Source: Oncomelania hupensis (lineage: Eukaryota > Mollusca > Gastropoda > Littorinimorpha > Pomatiopsidae). Taken from it: a stretch of DNA of 64,000 nt. A program made the position numbers and the translations under genes. Below are positions 36,831 through 49,399 of this stretch, in pieces. The stretch spans positions 36,838,750 to 36,902,749 of the forward strand of contig CM072512.1 in assembly GCA_036898135.1 (NCBI GenBank), in the 5' to 3' direction. Every line of letters begins with the position of its first letter. Position 1 is the first letter of the stretch. The notes beneath the pieces were generated by a model. That model worked only from the letters and a program-made list of their open reading frames with translations. It searched no databases and had not been told where the DNA came from.

Positions 36831-37640
36831 GACTACATCACAAAAGCTGACATGATGTTTGTTCTTAAAAAAATTAATAATAAAAAAGACAACGAGAAAA
36901 ACAAACATTAATTCACATCTTTGATATTAGACAAATCGTTGTTTTTGTTGTTGTTTTCTGCTGAAGTTATGATTGAACCCACGTCGCCCAGCAATAGACC
37001 TTGTTGCAATCTTGTGCACTGTGTCGCGCGACGGACTACTATTTCTTCCAAACCGGCTACAGTAGTGGTGTAATCACTGAATCAAGGCTAGGCCTATGAG
37101 GATTCCAAAACAAAGTTGTTTGTTTGGCCACAAGCGCATTAAACAATAAGAATGGACTCTCGGCTGGATCCCCGATACCGGACGGGCAGCGCAGTAGTAT
37201 GTATCATATATCATAATGGGGTTTGACAAAATAACTTCAGTTATTAATGACTCCACGTAGTCCCAAAAAAGCACACTTGCTGCTAAGGCTGTGCACTTTG
37301 TAGCACCATGGATAACTGTGCCACCCCAACTGGCCGTTGCCAGTGTAATCAAGGCTAAGCTATGAGGGGGTTCCAGAAACTGCATTCTTTGGCTCAGACA
37401 CTACTACGACTACATAACCAAAGCTGACTTGCTGTTTGTTCTAACAGGGAATAGAGTTTGACAAAGTTGACGCACAGCTAATATCACACACGTATTGTAA
37501 TCTACCCTGATTGTTTTACCAGCTGGATAGTTTGCATAATTGGCACTGATCCTAATACGTAGTTTATTTCAGTAAGTAGACCTGACACATACAGGATTAG
37601 GAGGAAGAGCGACGAGTTTTAAAAGTCGCGAGTGGGTAGA

Positions 37641-37742
37641 GAAGAAGAAGAAGAAGAAGAAGAAGAAGAAGAAGAAGAAGAAGAAGAAGAAGAAGAAGAA
37701 GAAGAAGAAGAAGAAGAAGAAGAAAAGAAGAAGAAGAAGAAC

Positions 37743-37775
<33 letters not shown>

Positions 37776-37960
37776 GGAACTATAAGAACTAGAACAACAA
37801 GAAGAAGAACAAGAACAACGAGGCGAACAAGAACACGAAGAACAAGAAGAATAAGAACAAGAACAACAACAAGAGGAAGATGAACAAGAACAAGAAGAAC
37901 AACAAGAACAAGAACTACAAGATGAAGAACAAGAACAAGATCTTAAGAACAAGAAAAAAG
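37641..37960. repeat. (GAA)n(CAA)n and degenerate AAG/AAC tract
   Basis: Pure GAA to 37740, CAA to about 37775, then 180 bp of mixed AAG, AAC and GAA triplets. Long frames over it are artefacts. Confidence 0.98.
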
Positions 37961-38355
37961 AAGTCCTAATTTGTAGTTAATTTCAGGGTTAGTTCAAGGT
38001 TACAAGAAAAAATATTTTTAATTCATTATTAGTTTTTGAATAGCACAACGAAGGCGTGGGACCTGTAACAGTTATGTATCACATGCCACTATGCTCAGAA
38101 GAAGCCGTTTTAACACTCAAATGTGAACCTTAAAATTGGAACATAATATCTTAAATTCTAAAACCTTGGAATACGCCATTCGAGTATTTACTTTACACTT
38201 AATTTACTGCAGTTCGTTAAGACTACTATTGGCGGTGTTCGATTGTAGGGTAAGTATATAGCTCTGTCTGTCTGCCCGTCTCTGTCTGTCAGTCAGGCAG
38301 AGTGAGAGAGAGAGACAGACAGACAGATAGACAGAGGGCGTCATGCCTCAAGGGA

Positions 38356-38458
38356 CCCTATCCTATCCTATCCTATCCCGTAACTCGGAGGTCGTAGGGG
38401 CACTACAGATGATCGTTTAACCAGCGTACTCCATCTTTCCCTGTCCTCAGCAACCCTG
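38356..38458 (-). mobile_element. Short RTE-like LINE 3' end
   Basis: Repeats the last 100 bp of the element at 36.4 kb: TATCCTATCC tail, GTAACTCGGAGGTCGTAGGG, ACCAGCGTACTCCATCTTTC. Ends abruptly after CAGCAACCCTGA. Confidence 0.65.
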
Positions 38459-38759
38459 ATCGAGTAAGTCCTAGTATCAACCTTTAATTCAAGTGGCACT
38501 TCCTAGTGCAACCTGGTAATCAAACTTAACCTTCTGAACTATGCAACCAGTAAAAAGGTACAGTTGTCCCCGTAACCTTTCGGTTGTTGGGGAATGGAAG
38601 CGTTTGGGACCTCCATTTTCTCTAGGCCAGCTTAATGAGGGTGGTGCCTATTTTCTCTCCTTCGCTGCTTTACCTCCCCCGGTTCTAAACAAATCGAGGT
38701 GTGCATGCACTCGAGACTGCTGGGTGAACTGGGACGTGTGTCGTGTGAGTGTTTCAGTC

Positions 38760-38761
<2 letters not shown>

Positions 38762-38807
<46 letters not shown>
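38762..38807. repeat. (GT)n microsatellite
   Basis: About 23 units. Confidence 0.98.
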
Positions 38808-38809
<2 letters not shown>

Positions 38810-39122
38810 CGTTTGGTGGATGTCTTCCAAGCTTGGTCACTCAGTCCAAGTACTAACCCTTCCCGACGTTGCTAAACATGATGCATTGCTAGCGTGTGCT
38901 CAGACCCACTACTTTTATGGATAATTATTGGACCCCAATGGCTGCTTGCATTACGCGTCATGACTGCTTGCATTATGCGGTATCCTACTGTATACGTGTT
39001 GGAGAGCGAAGGAGAGAAGTGGGATGAGGGTAGGGATTGGGGGATGGGGGAATTGGGGTTGGGGTTGGGGTAAGGGCAGTGGGAGAGGGCGTTTCCGAGG
39101 TATTAAACTGTAGAGTGTAACT

Positions 39123-39304
39123 GTAGATTATAGTCACACGACACCGAAGCGTATAGGCGACTACTGGTCACATTATTCTGACACCAGCGAACCAGTTGAT
39201 GGTAAGGGGAAAATAATATGGTCACACATTGGCCAATCCGGGATTCGAACCAGGTACCTTTCGGTTACTAGTAAGACGCTCTACCAACTGAGCTACCAGG
39301 CCCC
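39123..39304 (-). mobile_element. Full-length SINE family 1 copy
   Basis: The tRNA-Thr-like head (39231-39304, B box 39241-39251) nearly matches the one at 16.7 kb. The body runs through CATCAACTGGTTCGCTGG and ends in a hairpin, AGTCGC...GTGACT, before TATAATCTACA. Total length is about 180 bp. Confidence 0.75.
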
Positions 39305-39375
39305 TCTTTAGATAGATAAAATTAATCCTCTACTTATATCATCTGTATGAAAGACCCCCGAGTCTGTTGCTTTGA

Positions 39376-39685
39376 GTATTTATTTAGTGATTTAACCGTT
39401 CACATACAGTTCTTGTCCGGCTCAAAAGCTGCACACGGCGCTGGCCGAACTCACGCCGCCCACTTGCAGTCTTTGAGCGCACTGTCTGACGCCCAGACCA
39501 ACTGAGCACAATCCTGGGCGTCCGAGTATGAAGTAGAAGGAACCTTAGCGTTTGCTGGGTGTAATAGTGTAGCCGGGACATGGCATGAGCGTCAGGATCT
39601 TTAAGTCCGTGCGATGGAATGCGTGCGTGCACAGACCAGATCTCGGTTTATACTCTCATCCGAGACAGTATTAAAAGGTGTGTTT
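39376..39685 (-). mobile_element. SINE family 2 copy, diverged and headless
   Basis: Contains GCACACGGCGCTGGCCGAA, CTGAGCACAATCCTGGGCG, GAGCGTCAGGATCTTTAAG and TCGGTTTATACTCTCATCCG in family order, with many substitutions. Confidence 0.65.
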
Positions 39686-40179
39686 GGGTAGGTAAGAGAA
39701 TATAATTATATGTAGAGTGATAGAATTAATCCCGGTGGCACTTTATTACTGCCAAATGTAATACAAACCACTCAACTACAAGAACATAACTCTGCTTCTC
39801 TGTAGGCCTGCGCTTTGTATGTGCCTACACCCCAGTGACGGCTTGTATTGCGTGTAGGGCGGAAGGTTCATAGGTGGGGGAGAGGCGGGGGTTGGGAGCT
39901 GGGGACATCCAAATGCCCTGAGGGGGATCGTATGGCAGTGCCAGTAGGGTAATCCTGATAGTATCGCCGTTTTCGGATCAAAAAACCTTAACATTAGGGA
40001 TTCCTTTTCTGAGCTTTACGTGGCTTATCGTCACCTGTGAGCGGTGCAGGGAATACAGATTATGTTCGGTTTAGGTGGGATGGGGAGAGAGAGTGTGTAA
40101 AAGAGCGAAAGAGGGATAAGAGGAGGGAGAGAGGGTGGAGGTGGAGAGAGACAGAGCCAGAGAGAAAGAGCCAGAGAGA

Positions 40180-40206
40180 CAGACAGACAGAGAGAGAGAG
40201 AGATAG

Positions 40207-40245
<39 letters not shown>

Positions 40246-40272
40246 CCCACACCCACGCACACACACACAGGG
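40180..40272. repeat. (GA)n and (CA)n tract
   Basis: Short GA run followed by about 17 CA units and further CA-rich DNA. Confidence 0.95.
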
Positions 40273-40789
40273 AGACCAACAGACAGACAGTTGTGGTCTT
40301 GATTTTGTAGTCCTGATTCGGCTCTTTGCAGTCCGCTGGCCCTGTAAGCAATGAATAACTAGCTAACAAAAAATTGTCAGGAACACCTCTCATCCAAATA
40401 TCGCGCAATATGTGTCCATTTACATGTATCTCAAGTCATGTCCCTTCGCAATATTGGTCAATGTATCTTAATTCACGTCCCTTTACAATATCTTGTTCAC
40501 TCCCACAGCTACAGTAATGGTAGAACTTTTGACAGAATTATCTCCCGTTCACATGTCGCGCATCGACTGAATCACTGTAGCATTATATGAGTAGCTTGTT
40601 TGCATTTTTTCCCAGCACAACATAATCTTCTAATGAAGGAATGAAACACGTAAACAAACAAACCATTTCGTGTTCAGTTGTGTAGTCTATGAATTAACAA
40701 AAAAAAAACATCCGTGTTTAGACTTTAAATTAGTACGAGAGTATAGTACAATCATGTGACCGGTGTGACGTGCTGAAATGACTCCCTTA

Positions 40790-42797
40790 CCACTTTTGCT
40801 CTCGGGAGTAGTTTCAGTCCATGCTCAGATTAACTCCCCGAGAGTTAGTCTAATTATGGTCCAGAATGCACCCTCTCCTCCCCCACCCCCTCCTTATATT
40901 CCAAATCAGTCCCCACCAGCAAAACCGGTTCGCTTCTACTCAAAACAACAAGTCATTCGGGAGTTAAAACAGAACAGTTCCAGAACAACCCACTCTCATC
41001 ACAACATGAGAGTTAAATTGAGACTAGTCCAAAACAGCCCAAATGGGATTTAACTGGGACAGGGACAGAACAGCTCCCACCCCAACACACCTGTAAAGCA
41101 CTACAGGAGAGTAAAACTAGAACAAGTCCAAAATAAACAACAAACACCTATAAAACATAGAGTTAAGCTGGGATATGTCCACAGCCCCTATAATACATGA
41201 AAGGGGAGTTAAAGTGGGACAGGTCGAGGTCAGCCCCAAGCAAACAAAATACACAAAATCTAAACAGGGGAGTTAAACTGGGACAATTCCAGAACAACTC
41301 CTGACTTTCTTAGAAAACGTAACACGGGAGATTATCTGGGACAGGGTCAGGACAGTCCTTCCTACACCCCCCCCCCCATAACACACTATAGGGGAGTTAA
41401 AGAGAGAACATTACAGGGGAGTTAAACTGGGACAGGGTCACAATAGCCCCCCCCCCCTCCCCATGCCACCACACACCGTTAAAATATTACAGGGGCGTGA
41501 AACTGAGACCGATTCAGAATAGCCCCATACACACCACTATAAAACACGGGACTTAAAATGGAGCAGGTACTGAACTTCCCCACCGCCCTGACCTACCTCT
41601 ATGAAAACTAATGGGAGTTAAATTGTGTAACAAGAGGCTAGATTTACACAGCACTTTAAGTTCTTGCCTTACTTAGTCAACTGTAACCATAGTAGAGTAA
41701 TGTTAGTCGGTAGCAGACGACAGAAGTCTGCTGTAGGCTACAGATCTCTAGGCTGACGCTAGCTCAGTAGGTAATGACCTCATCCAGCTTACGTATAGGC
41801 AGTAGTACGGCCTACCCCCGGTAGGTGGCGACTCTTGTAGTTTTAGATTCCCGCTCTTCCTGCTGACCACAGAGATAGAGGGGCATTCGCTGTTCAACTT
41901 GCGTAGAGTACAGAGCTTGGCTCTAAGAGATCTCTCCACTGACGACTAACAACAGGAACTGGTGAAAATCTATTCAACCTAGTTAGCCACAGCCTGACAT
42001 TTGAACTTTTAAGTTAGTATCGTAATTAGCAGCGCAGATCTTGTATAGGGTAGAGGAAATAAATGTGTGATATTTACTGTTAACAAGTGGCTGGACTACC
42101 TATGTTTCATAGCCGTGTGAGAGCTAGTGTGACAGTGATCTTTTATCATTTTTCTTTCTATCTCTGTAAACCCAGCCTAAACACAGACCAAGCTAAACTT
42201 ATAAATGTATTAAGTTGAGTCACAGGGAGATTTACTAGCGATCCCCATCGACGGAAGACGAGTGGGTAATAGCATTCCATTGTGCAGAGCCCAGCAACAA
42301 TAGACCCACCGTCACATACTTAGGACAGGTCAAGAATATCCCACCACACACTCACACACCTCTATAAAATATTATAGGGGAGCTAAATTGGGACAGGTTT
42401 GAAAAGCCTCTCACACACACCTATGAAACACTAAAAGAGAGTTAAACTGGGACAGGTCAAGAACCCCCCACCCCTACCCCCACCCCACAAATCCATTAAA
42501 TATTTCGGGGGAGTTAAACTGGAACAGGATTAGAATAACCTTCCCCACACTCTTATAAAGCGTTAATAGGAAGTTAAACTGGGATGAAAGAGAGTTAAAC
42601 TCACAGAGTGGAGTAAACCGAGGATAGGGTTAGGATAGCCTGCCCCATACACCTATAAAACATTATAAGGGAGTTAAACTGGGAGGAAAAGAGTTAAACT
42701 GGGACAGAGCAGAACAGCCAACCCCTCCCCTCCTCATAACACTATGGGGGAGTCGAGTTAAAAAGGGCCAGATCCAGAGCAACCTCCAAACACAGTT
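40790..42797 (+). repeat. Degenerate satellite, forward arm
   Basis: About twenty diverged units share GGAGTTAAACTGGGACAGG, then AGAACAGCCCC and CACCTATAAAACA. Spacing is irregular (about 50-100 bp). A diverged LTR (41624-42316) interrupts the arm. No coding potential. Confidence 0.8.
41624..42316 (+). mobile_element. Diverged solo LTR inside the satellite array
   Basis: The last 300 bp match the reverse complement of the long solo LTR: shared blocks include AAATAAATGTGTGAT, AGTGGCTGGACTAC, GCTAGTGTGACAGT and CATTGTGCAGAGCCCA, in the same order. It ends in GTCACA. It interrupts the forward arm of the GAGTTAAACTGGGACAGG satellite. The left limit is uncertain and no clean target duplication was found. 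Confidence 0.6.
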
Positions 42798-43831
42798 TCA
42801 GTTTAGCTTCCCTTCTGTGTTCTTCTGTGTTTACAAAAGTCCTTTTTTTTGGGGGGGAAGGGGGCGGGGAAGGGAGGGAAATGGGTGTTCTGAACTTGTT
42901 CCAGTTTAACTCCCCTTCTGTGTTTTACGAGTGTGTTGGGGGAGGGGAGGGCTATTCTGGACCTTTTCCAGTTAAACTCCACTTTGATTTATTTTTTATG
43001 AGAGTGTTGGGAGTGGGGGTGGGATGGGGCGGTGCTGTTCTGGACCTTTCCCTGTATAACTCCCCTGGTGAAGGGTGTAGTGGTTAATAGTTAAGTTGGG
43101 GTTTAACTCCCTGTAGGTTGATAGTTTTGTTTAAAGGGGTTGTTTGGACCTGTAACAGGCTAACTCACCTTTTGTGTCTTGTGTGTTGTGAGGGAGGGGC
43201 TGTTATGGACCTGTCTCAGCTTAACTCCTCTTTTGTGTATTTAGTGTGGGGCTTTAAGTTTGCTTGGGGGTGACCTTGACCTGTCCCAGTTTTACTCTCC
43301 CGTAGTGGGGTTAAAAGTTATGTTTAAAAGGGGAGGGGGTGCTGTTCTGGGTTTGTTCTAGTTTAACTCCCCTTTTGTGTATTTAGTGTGGGGCTCTTAG
43401 TGTGCTTGGGGGGCAGACCTGGCCCTTTCCTAGTTTGACTCTCCTGTAGTGGGGTTAATAGTTATGTTTAAAACGGGGAGGGAGGGTGGTGGTGCGCTGA
43501 GGGCTGTTCTAGATTGTTCCAGTTTATTTTGTGTTTGATAGTTTTGTTTAAAGGGGCTGTTCTGGACTTGTAACATGCTAATTCACTTTTTATTTTTTTT
43601 GTGTGGTGAAGGGGAGGGAGGGGGGGGAGGGGTCGCTGTTCTGGACCTGTCTCAGTTTAACTCCCCTTTTGTGTATTTAGTGTGGGGCTTCAAGTGTGCT
43701 TGGGGGCTGACCTGGATCTATCCCAGTTTAACTCTCCAGTTTAACTCTCCTGTTGTAAGGTTAATAGTTATGTTTAAAAGAGTGAAGGGGAGGGGGCTGT
43801 TCTGGGCTTGTTCTAGTTTAACTTCCCATAT
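42798..43831 (-). repeat. Degenerate satellite, inverted arm
   Basis: The same satellite continues as its reverse complement: GTTCTGGACCTGTC, CCAGTTTAACTCCCC and TGTGTTTTA recur. Strand switches near 42797, so the two arms could fold into a long imperfect hairpin. Confidence 0.8.
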
Positions 43832-43927
43832 TATTTTCCCCTTTACCAACAACTGGCCCGCTGGTGTCAGTATAAATCGGTCCAGTAGTCACCTATATGC
43901 GAAAGTGTCGTGTGACTATAATCTACA
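43832..43927 (+). mobile_element. SINE family 1 body, head missing
   Basis: Carries ATTATTTTCCCCTTT, GGCCCGCTGGTGTCAG and the terminal CCTATATGCGAAAGTGTCG before CTATAATCTAC and an A-rich tail. It abuts the right end of the inverted satellite array. Confidence 0.65.
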
Positions 43928-44241
43928 AAACAACAACAAATTTAAAAATCAATAGCATTGCCGAAATCAGGATCTAGAGTCGAACGCCCATGTCGCTCAG
44001 GACGATTATACGTTATGGCTTGTGTTGATCCACCCTTGCCGCTAACAAGCACCACCCCACCGAGCTTTAATTTCTGTGCATGTGGGAATGTGAGTTGGGC
44101 ATTACACGTTGTAGAGTCAAGAGAGAAATGTGATAAGGCGAGTAGAGGTGACAGGGTAGATAGAGACAAAGTGCAAAGATTACAAGAGTATAAAGATGAG
44201 AAGCTTCTGTGAAAAGACGAATAACGAGGTGTGAAAGCAAT

Positions 44242-44303
44242 TCAATTCAATTCAATTCAATTTAATTCAGAATTCTGTAGTTTTTTTAAAAGTCTTTTCA
44301 CAT
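44242..44303 (-). mobile_element. Short 3' end of the AT-rich LINE
   Basis: An (AATTC)n tract followed by AAAAGTCTTTTCACAT repeats the 3' end of the LINE at 6.1 kb. Only about 60 bp remain before the sequence changes into a SINE copy. Confidence 0.55.
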
Positions 44304-44312
44304 ATTTATTTA

Positions 44313-44665
44313 GTATTTATTTAATCGTTCTTATATAGCGCTTTTCCAGCTCAAGAGCTGCTCAAGGCGCTGGCCGATACAGGATCTAACTCAAGCCGCC
44401 AGAGACGCCCACCCGCAGCCTTTGGGCGCATGGTCTGACGCCCGGACAACTGAGCACAATCCTGGGCAGCCAGGGATGGGGGAGAAGGACCTAGGTGCAT
44501 GCTGGGTGTGTTTTTGTCACCGGCACTCACCCGTCTAGGACATGAGCGTCAGGATCTTTAAAGTCCGTTATGATGAAATGTATGCGACACAGACTAGACC
44601 TCGGTTTATACTCTCATCCGAAGGAGTAGGAAAACAGGAGTAAAGTGTCTTTCCCAGGGACACAA
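44313..44665 (-). mobile_element. SINE family 2 copy, head missing
   Basis: Shares TATATAGCGCTTTTCCAGC, AGCTGCTCAAGGCGCTGGCC, GACGCCCGGACAACTGAGCA and CGGTTTATACTCTCATCC with the full-length copy. It stops after GGGACACAACACA, before the tRNA-like head. Confidence 0.75.
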
Positions 44666-45349
44666 CACATATATTTGTGAAAGCATGAGGAGCGGAGTTG
44701 ATACTTATGTTGAAAAAAGTTGTTACTTGGCACTGTGATAGCGAATTTAACGGTCTTCAGGTCGTGCCAGTTATTTCTGTCTTTGTTCGGATTGAGAGTA
44801 AGATTGGTTTTTAAAGAATTATTTTACATAATAAACCAGAACATAGTAACATCAGCCTAAACAAAAGAGTCTGTCTTGCCCCGTTCTGTTTGAAAACTCA
44901 TGCCACTCACTAACTCTCACGGTGGAGTTTACCATCTCTACATTATAAACAATCTCTGCAAATACGGTGCCTGGCAGTAGTAATATTATTGGGATTTGCC
45001 TTGCCAGTCCAGTCCATCAGGTGGACTTCTGTTTCACTGCACAGATCAATGGAAACTGTTGACACTGCCTTTCGGAAAACTGTTTGTGCATTTATTTATC
45101 ATTATTATTGTTGCTGTGGTTCGAAAGTTATTTTGTGAGGTTATCTTAGATGTTTCAGCCAGTATTTTAGGCCGATGCCAGGATCTGACTGAAAACTTAT
45201 CTCTCAATATCCTGCTGAATCAATCCTTTAAAAAAAAAAAAGGCGAATCAAGTGTGTTAGGATAGAGCTATGGCCGTCTGGTGATGAAGGTGTTATTTTT
45301 CAGACGATAATCTCTATCACGTTTAGTTATGTAACAATTAGGGAGCAAG

Positions 45350-45350
45350 T

Positions 45351-45399
<49 letters not shown>
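45350..45399. repeat. (GT)n microsatellite
   Basis: About 24 units. Confidence 0.98.
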
Positions 45400-45401
<2 letters not shown>

Positions 45402-46043
45402 GGTATGAGGAGTGAGGGGGTGTCTTCTTAAGGTAACGAATATATCGGGTCTCTCTTTTGTACAGTCTAAATGAAGACTAAAAAACTATAGTTTTCTACA
45501 GAGTATACAGTTAGAATTGATGCAGGGTACCAAAGAATTAATTGTTGAATATTTTATGAATCTTACGGAAGAGACTGTATTATAGTTGTAACCACAGTCT
45601 TTTGTTTTTTCGTTTAGATAAATTAAAGTCCCACGTCACAAAAGGCGAATAGGGGACTGATGTGTGTGTGTATCAGTTTATAGTCCCCTCTCTTCCCGAT
45701 AAGGATTTTCAGAGAGGAGACTTCTTGATGTAAAGCTTAACTCAGCTTATATGTATACGACTCCAACCACAATGAAAACTGCGTTGTGCTATGAAGCGAA
45801 TTGATTATTTTATAGGAAAGAACATGGTCCCAAAACTAAATGCTCTGTACTCGGTCTTTGCGCCCGCAGTCCCTAGCTAATGTGTGTCTTGTTATCGACA
45901 CAGCGAAAAGTGTCACAGTAAGCCTAGCTTTTGTGTGCTACATAGCAAATTGATTAACTAGGAAAACCACGAGCAGAGTATTTGTTTCTGCTGCCAACAA
46001 AAGGGTTTGAACAGATTGACTTCTGTATCCTGTATTTGCATTG

Positions 46044-46141
46044 CTGAAGTTAATACTATAAGAAATTTGTTTGCATGCTGAAGGCCTGAAGTCAATATAA
46101 GAAATGTGTTTGCATGCTGAAGTTAATATAAGCTATGTTTG
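46044..46141 (+). repeat. Short tandem duplication, ~45-bp unit
   Basis: TAAGAAATTTGTTTGCATGC is followed by a second, slightly changed unit and a partial third. Confidence 0.65.
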
Positions 46142-46299
46142 CGCTAAGGAAATACGCTTACTAAATTAATATTTATATCCATGTGCTACATTATACTCAT
46201 TAAATCGATAACATACTCAGTCAATATTATATAGATTTAGGGACACTTAGGTTTACATGCGTGATACTTAAGAAGACCTTTCTTTTTATCTGCTTTCTT

Positions 46300-46362
46300 G
46301 TCGTCGTCGTCGTCGTCGTTGTTGTTGTTGTTGTTGTTGTTGTCGTTGTCTTCTTCTTCTTC
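46300..46362. repeat. (TCG)n(TTG)n(TTC)n tract
   Basis: Three triplet repeats in series. Confidence 0.95.
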
Positions 46363-47545
46363 TGTGATACAGGCAGCAAACTTCCACAAACTGGAAAGAA
46401 TGCTGCATTTACAACTAAAAACATGTTGAACATGGATGGAGTAGTAGATAGAGGTGGGGATGTGATTGTGATGTTCTGCTAAGTTCCTGTATACGTGCTG
46501 GTTAATACTTAATCCATTACACTAGTTCGTCTCTTCTACGTTTTTGAAAGTTTTAGTCTAATGTCGAACACATTTTCAGTGTTTCAAATAACTGTCTGCA
46601 AACATGCTAACGGGCACCACTATGCCACTACAATGCGATCAATAGGAAAGTTTTTAACAGTTGGTAATATAAGCCTTTTTTGTGTGGCGCTCGGTAAGAG
46701 CTTCTCGTCTATAGACTTACAACTTATTTTTGTTTTATAGCTTCCCTTCAACATGTGAAATAAGACATGCTTTCTGTTCCATGTTGACGTTAATGTCTCT
46801 AACAGTCCTTCCAAAACACTTTAAAATGTAAGTAGTCCATGTCAAACAAAGCGAGCAGTATTTTCTGTTACATTTGTTGTTGACAGTTTTAGCAGTATAG
46901 GGTATTACAAAGTCCTTCTAGACGGTTTAGATGTTAAGTATAAACTTCGTATTCTGACGTATTAATTGTTCCTGGGTTGACATTTATAGGGGTATTTAAA
47001 AAAATCCTTTGGAGATAAATCGAACATTGACTTCTTTCTTGTTATGACTTTATTGAAGTTTCTCAGACTTAAAAATAAAAGATCAATTGCTGATGCTGAT
47101 TTTTTTATGGAATCGTACGGCAAATCGTTTTTTAAAAGAAAAACTTTAATGGACAAAATCCGTCCAAAAATACCCGACTTAGGTAATAAACAATTCAATG
47201 TTACTTATATGTTCAGGAAACTGAACGGGAATCAAGATTGTTTATTTATTTATTTATATTAATATTTTAATTTGTAAACCAGTTTTCTAACTTCTAACGA
47301 AATTCCGGAATATTTTAATCCCTCAGTTTCTTGCTTTTAAACGTAAATACATTAGGAGAAGTTTGATATAATGAAATATTTCAGTATTAGTTAGCTCTAA
47401 GAGAAAAGTGATTCCAGAAGTTGAAATAGCCTAAACGTTCTTGCTCTTAATCGAAAGTGACTCCGGAATCCGGAATGACTTTCCAGCTCTGAACTTGTCA
47501 GTTTAAATCGGTTTTACTATTATTATTATTATTATTATTATTATT

Positions 47546-47977
47546 GAGGATTTTTATAGCGCACTTATCTCGCCGTACTAAACCAGACTCTAGGCGCTGG
47601 CCGATACAGGATCTAACTCAAACCGCCCGAGACGCCAACCCGCAGCCGTTGGGCGCATGGTCTGACGCCCGGACAACTGAGCACTATCCTGGCCAGCCAG
47701 GGATGGGGGAGAAGGACCTAGTGCATGCTGGGTGTGTTCTTGTTACCGGCACTCACCCGTCTAGGAAATTAGTTTCAGGATCTTTAAAGTCCGTTATGAT
47801 GGAATGTATGCGACACACAGACTAGACCTCGGTTTATACTCTCATCCGAAGGAGTACGAAACGGGAGTAAAGTGTCTTTCCCAGGTACACAACACAATGG
47901 CCCGGACAGGGCTCGAACCCGGGACCTTCAGATCCGCAAGCCAAAGCACTACCATTAGACCACCGTGCCACCGTGCC
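47546..47977 (-). mobile_element. Full-length tRNA-headed SINE (SINE family 2)
   Basis: On the minus strand the head has an A box over 47946-47962 and a B box GGTTCGAGCC (47910-47919). The body includes CCTCGGTTTATACTCTCAT (plus strand), ATCTTTAAAGTCCGT and CGCTGGCCGATACAGGATCT. The 3' end is GCGCTATAAAAATCCTC followed by (AAT)n. At about 430 bp this is the most complete copy of a family with at least seven partial relatives here. Confidence 0.8.
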
Positions 47978-48262
47978 TATATAGACAATCGAGACAACAA
48001 ACTTTGGAGTCTCTATAGATTTCACTTTTGGATTAGGGAGACAACCGGATCCAATTTGATGGGATTATTGATAGCGCCTGGATTTACTGCTGTCAGTCAG
48101 TTGTGAAATTGTGTTCCTTTTTAAATGGGGTTGCATTGCGAATGGTTTGTCAGTAGGTCTTTGTTTAATATCGCAGGCTGGCAGAACCCCTTTCAGAAAA
48201 GGTAATAGATTCGGCCTTAATTCGCTGAAACGGCGAGAGATGTACGCGTTAGAAACCAGTGG

Positions 48263-48465
<203 letters not shown>

Positions 48466-48749
48466 CATTCAATACTAAGAACGGAAGAATCATGTAAATG
48501 CAGTAATCTTCTTACGTTCATTTTTGTTGTGCTGCGTGCTTCTATTACCACACTTTAAACTTGTACTATGTGTGCGTGTGTGCGTGTGTGAGTATGTGTG
48601 TGTGAGTATGTGTGTGTAAAATTCTTCTAGCACTTGTGCTGAAATAAATTGCATAGTGGCATGCCAGCAAATAAGTTCAACTTGGATAGTAGTGCTAGTT
48701 GAATAAAAATTATTTCGCAAATTCTCTGTGTAGCAGTTCTTTTCTTTTC

Positions 48750-48817
48750 TTGAACAGCTCTTGAGCTGAAAAGTGTTAATAAGGTCGAATAAATAAATAA
48801 ATAAATAAATAAATACA

Positions 48818-48888
<71 letters not shown>

Positions 48889-48890
48889 AT
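48750..48890 (+). mobile_element. SINE family 2 tail with expanded AATA repeat
   Basis: CAGCTCTTGAGCTGAAAAG is the last part of the family. It runs into a (AATA)n tract of about 100 bp that is probably the expanded element tail. Confidence 0.55.
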
Positions 48891-49399
48891 GTCTAACTTC
48901 CACGCCTAACGGTGTATATTTTCTTGTCATCGTTCAGTGTATGTTTGCACCTTTCAACCTCGGATTTAGTTAGTAGTAAATTCGTGTATGACTGTCCTTG
49001 GACACGATGTGGTGTAGACTGTATACCTTCATGGTGAAGTGTGATCTATAAGAATTTAATGTTTTGTAGGTAGGTTGAACAGTGAAAACATCTGTCTGAT
49101 AAATCTGCAGCGGCCTTTTCAAACTACAGGTGGCAGTGAAAATATTTAAGCACCCTAACCTCTGAAAAAGCAAGGAATCAAATTTCGTTTATAGCTCAAT
49201 GATTAGTGATCTTTTTGTTTGTTTATTTTGCCAGAACCGGTACAGTAACAAGCGATTTGAGGCAATTATCAGTGTCTATATAGCGAAGCATAAGAAGTTT
49301 AACGTCTACTCCCACCATTGGCAATTTGGCAGACGATGATGGGTAACCATTCCAAGAAATAGAAAGTATATAACTCTAACCTTAACCCTAACCCTAAGA

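Larger units (their letters stand above)
44666..47520. other. No gene seen
   Basis: AT-rich DNA. GGGGACT...AGTCCCC (about 45652-45692) could form a hairpin around a GT run. Overlapping short frames on both strands near 47.0-47.2 kb lack support. Confidence 0.45.

Noticed and set aside
37569..37952. Ser/Cys-rich and Glu/Thr-rich proteins on both strands
   Set aside because: Both come from the GAA/CAA/AAG triplet tract.
39040..39075. Telomeric array
   Set aside because: Only a few GGGGTT-like units, not a regular TTAGGG series.
45652..45692. Another copy of the GTCCCC hairpin family
   Set aside because: The arms are GGGGACT and AGTCCCC, the order is reversed, and the loop and downstream sequence do not match the family.
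46371..46453. Small exon after a TTC-rich tract
   Set aside because: Acceptor and donor-like dinucleotides exist, but the segment is short, its phase does not match the candidate exons downstream and two of three frames are closed.
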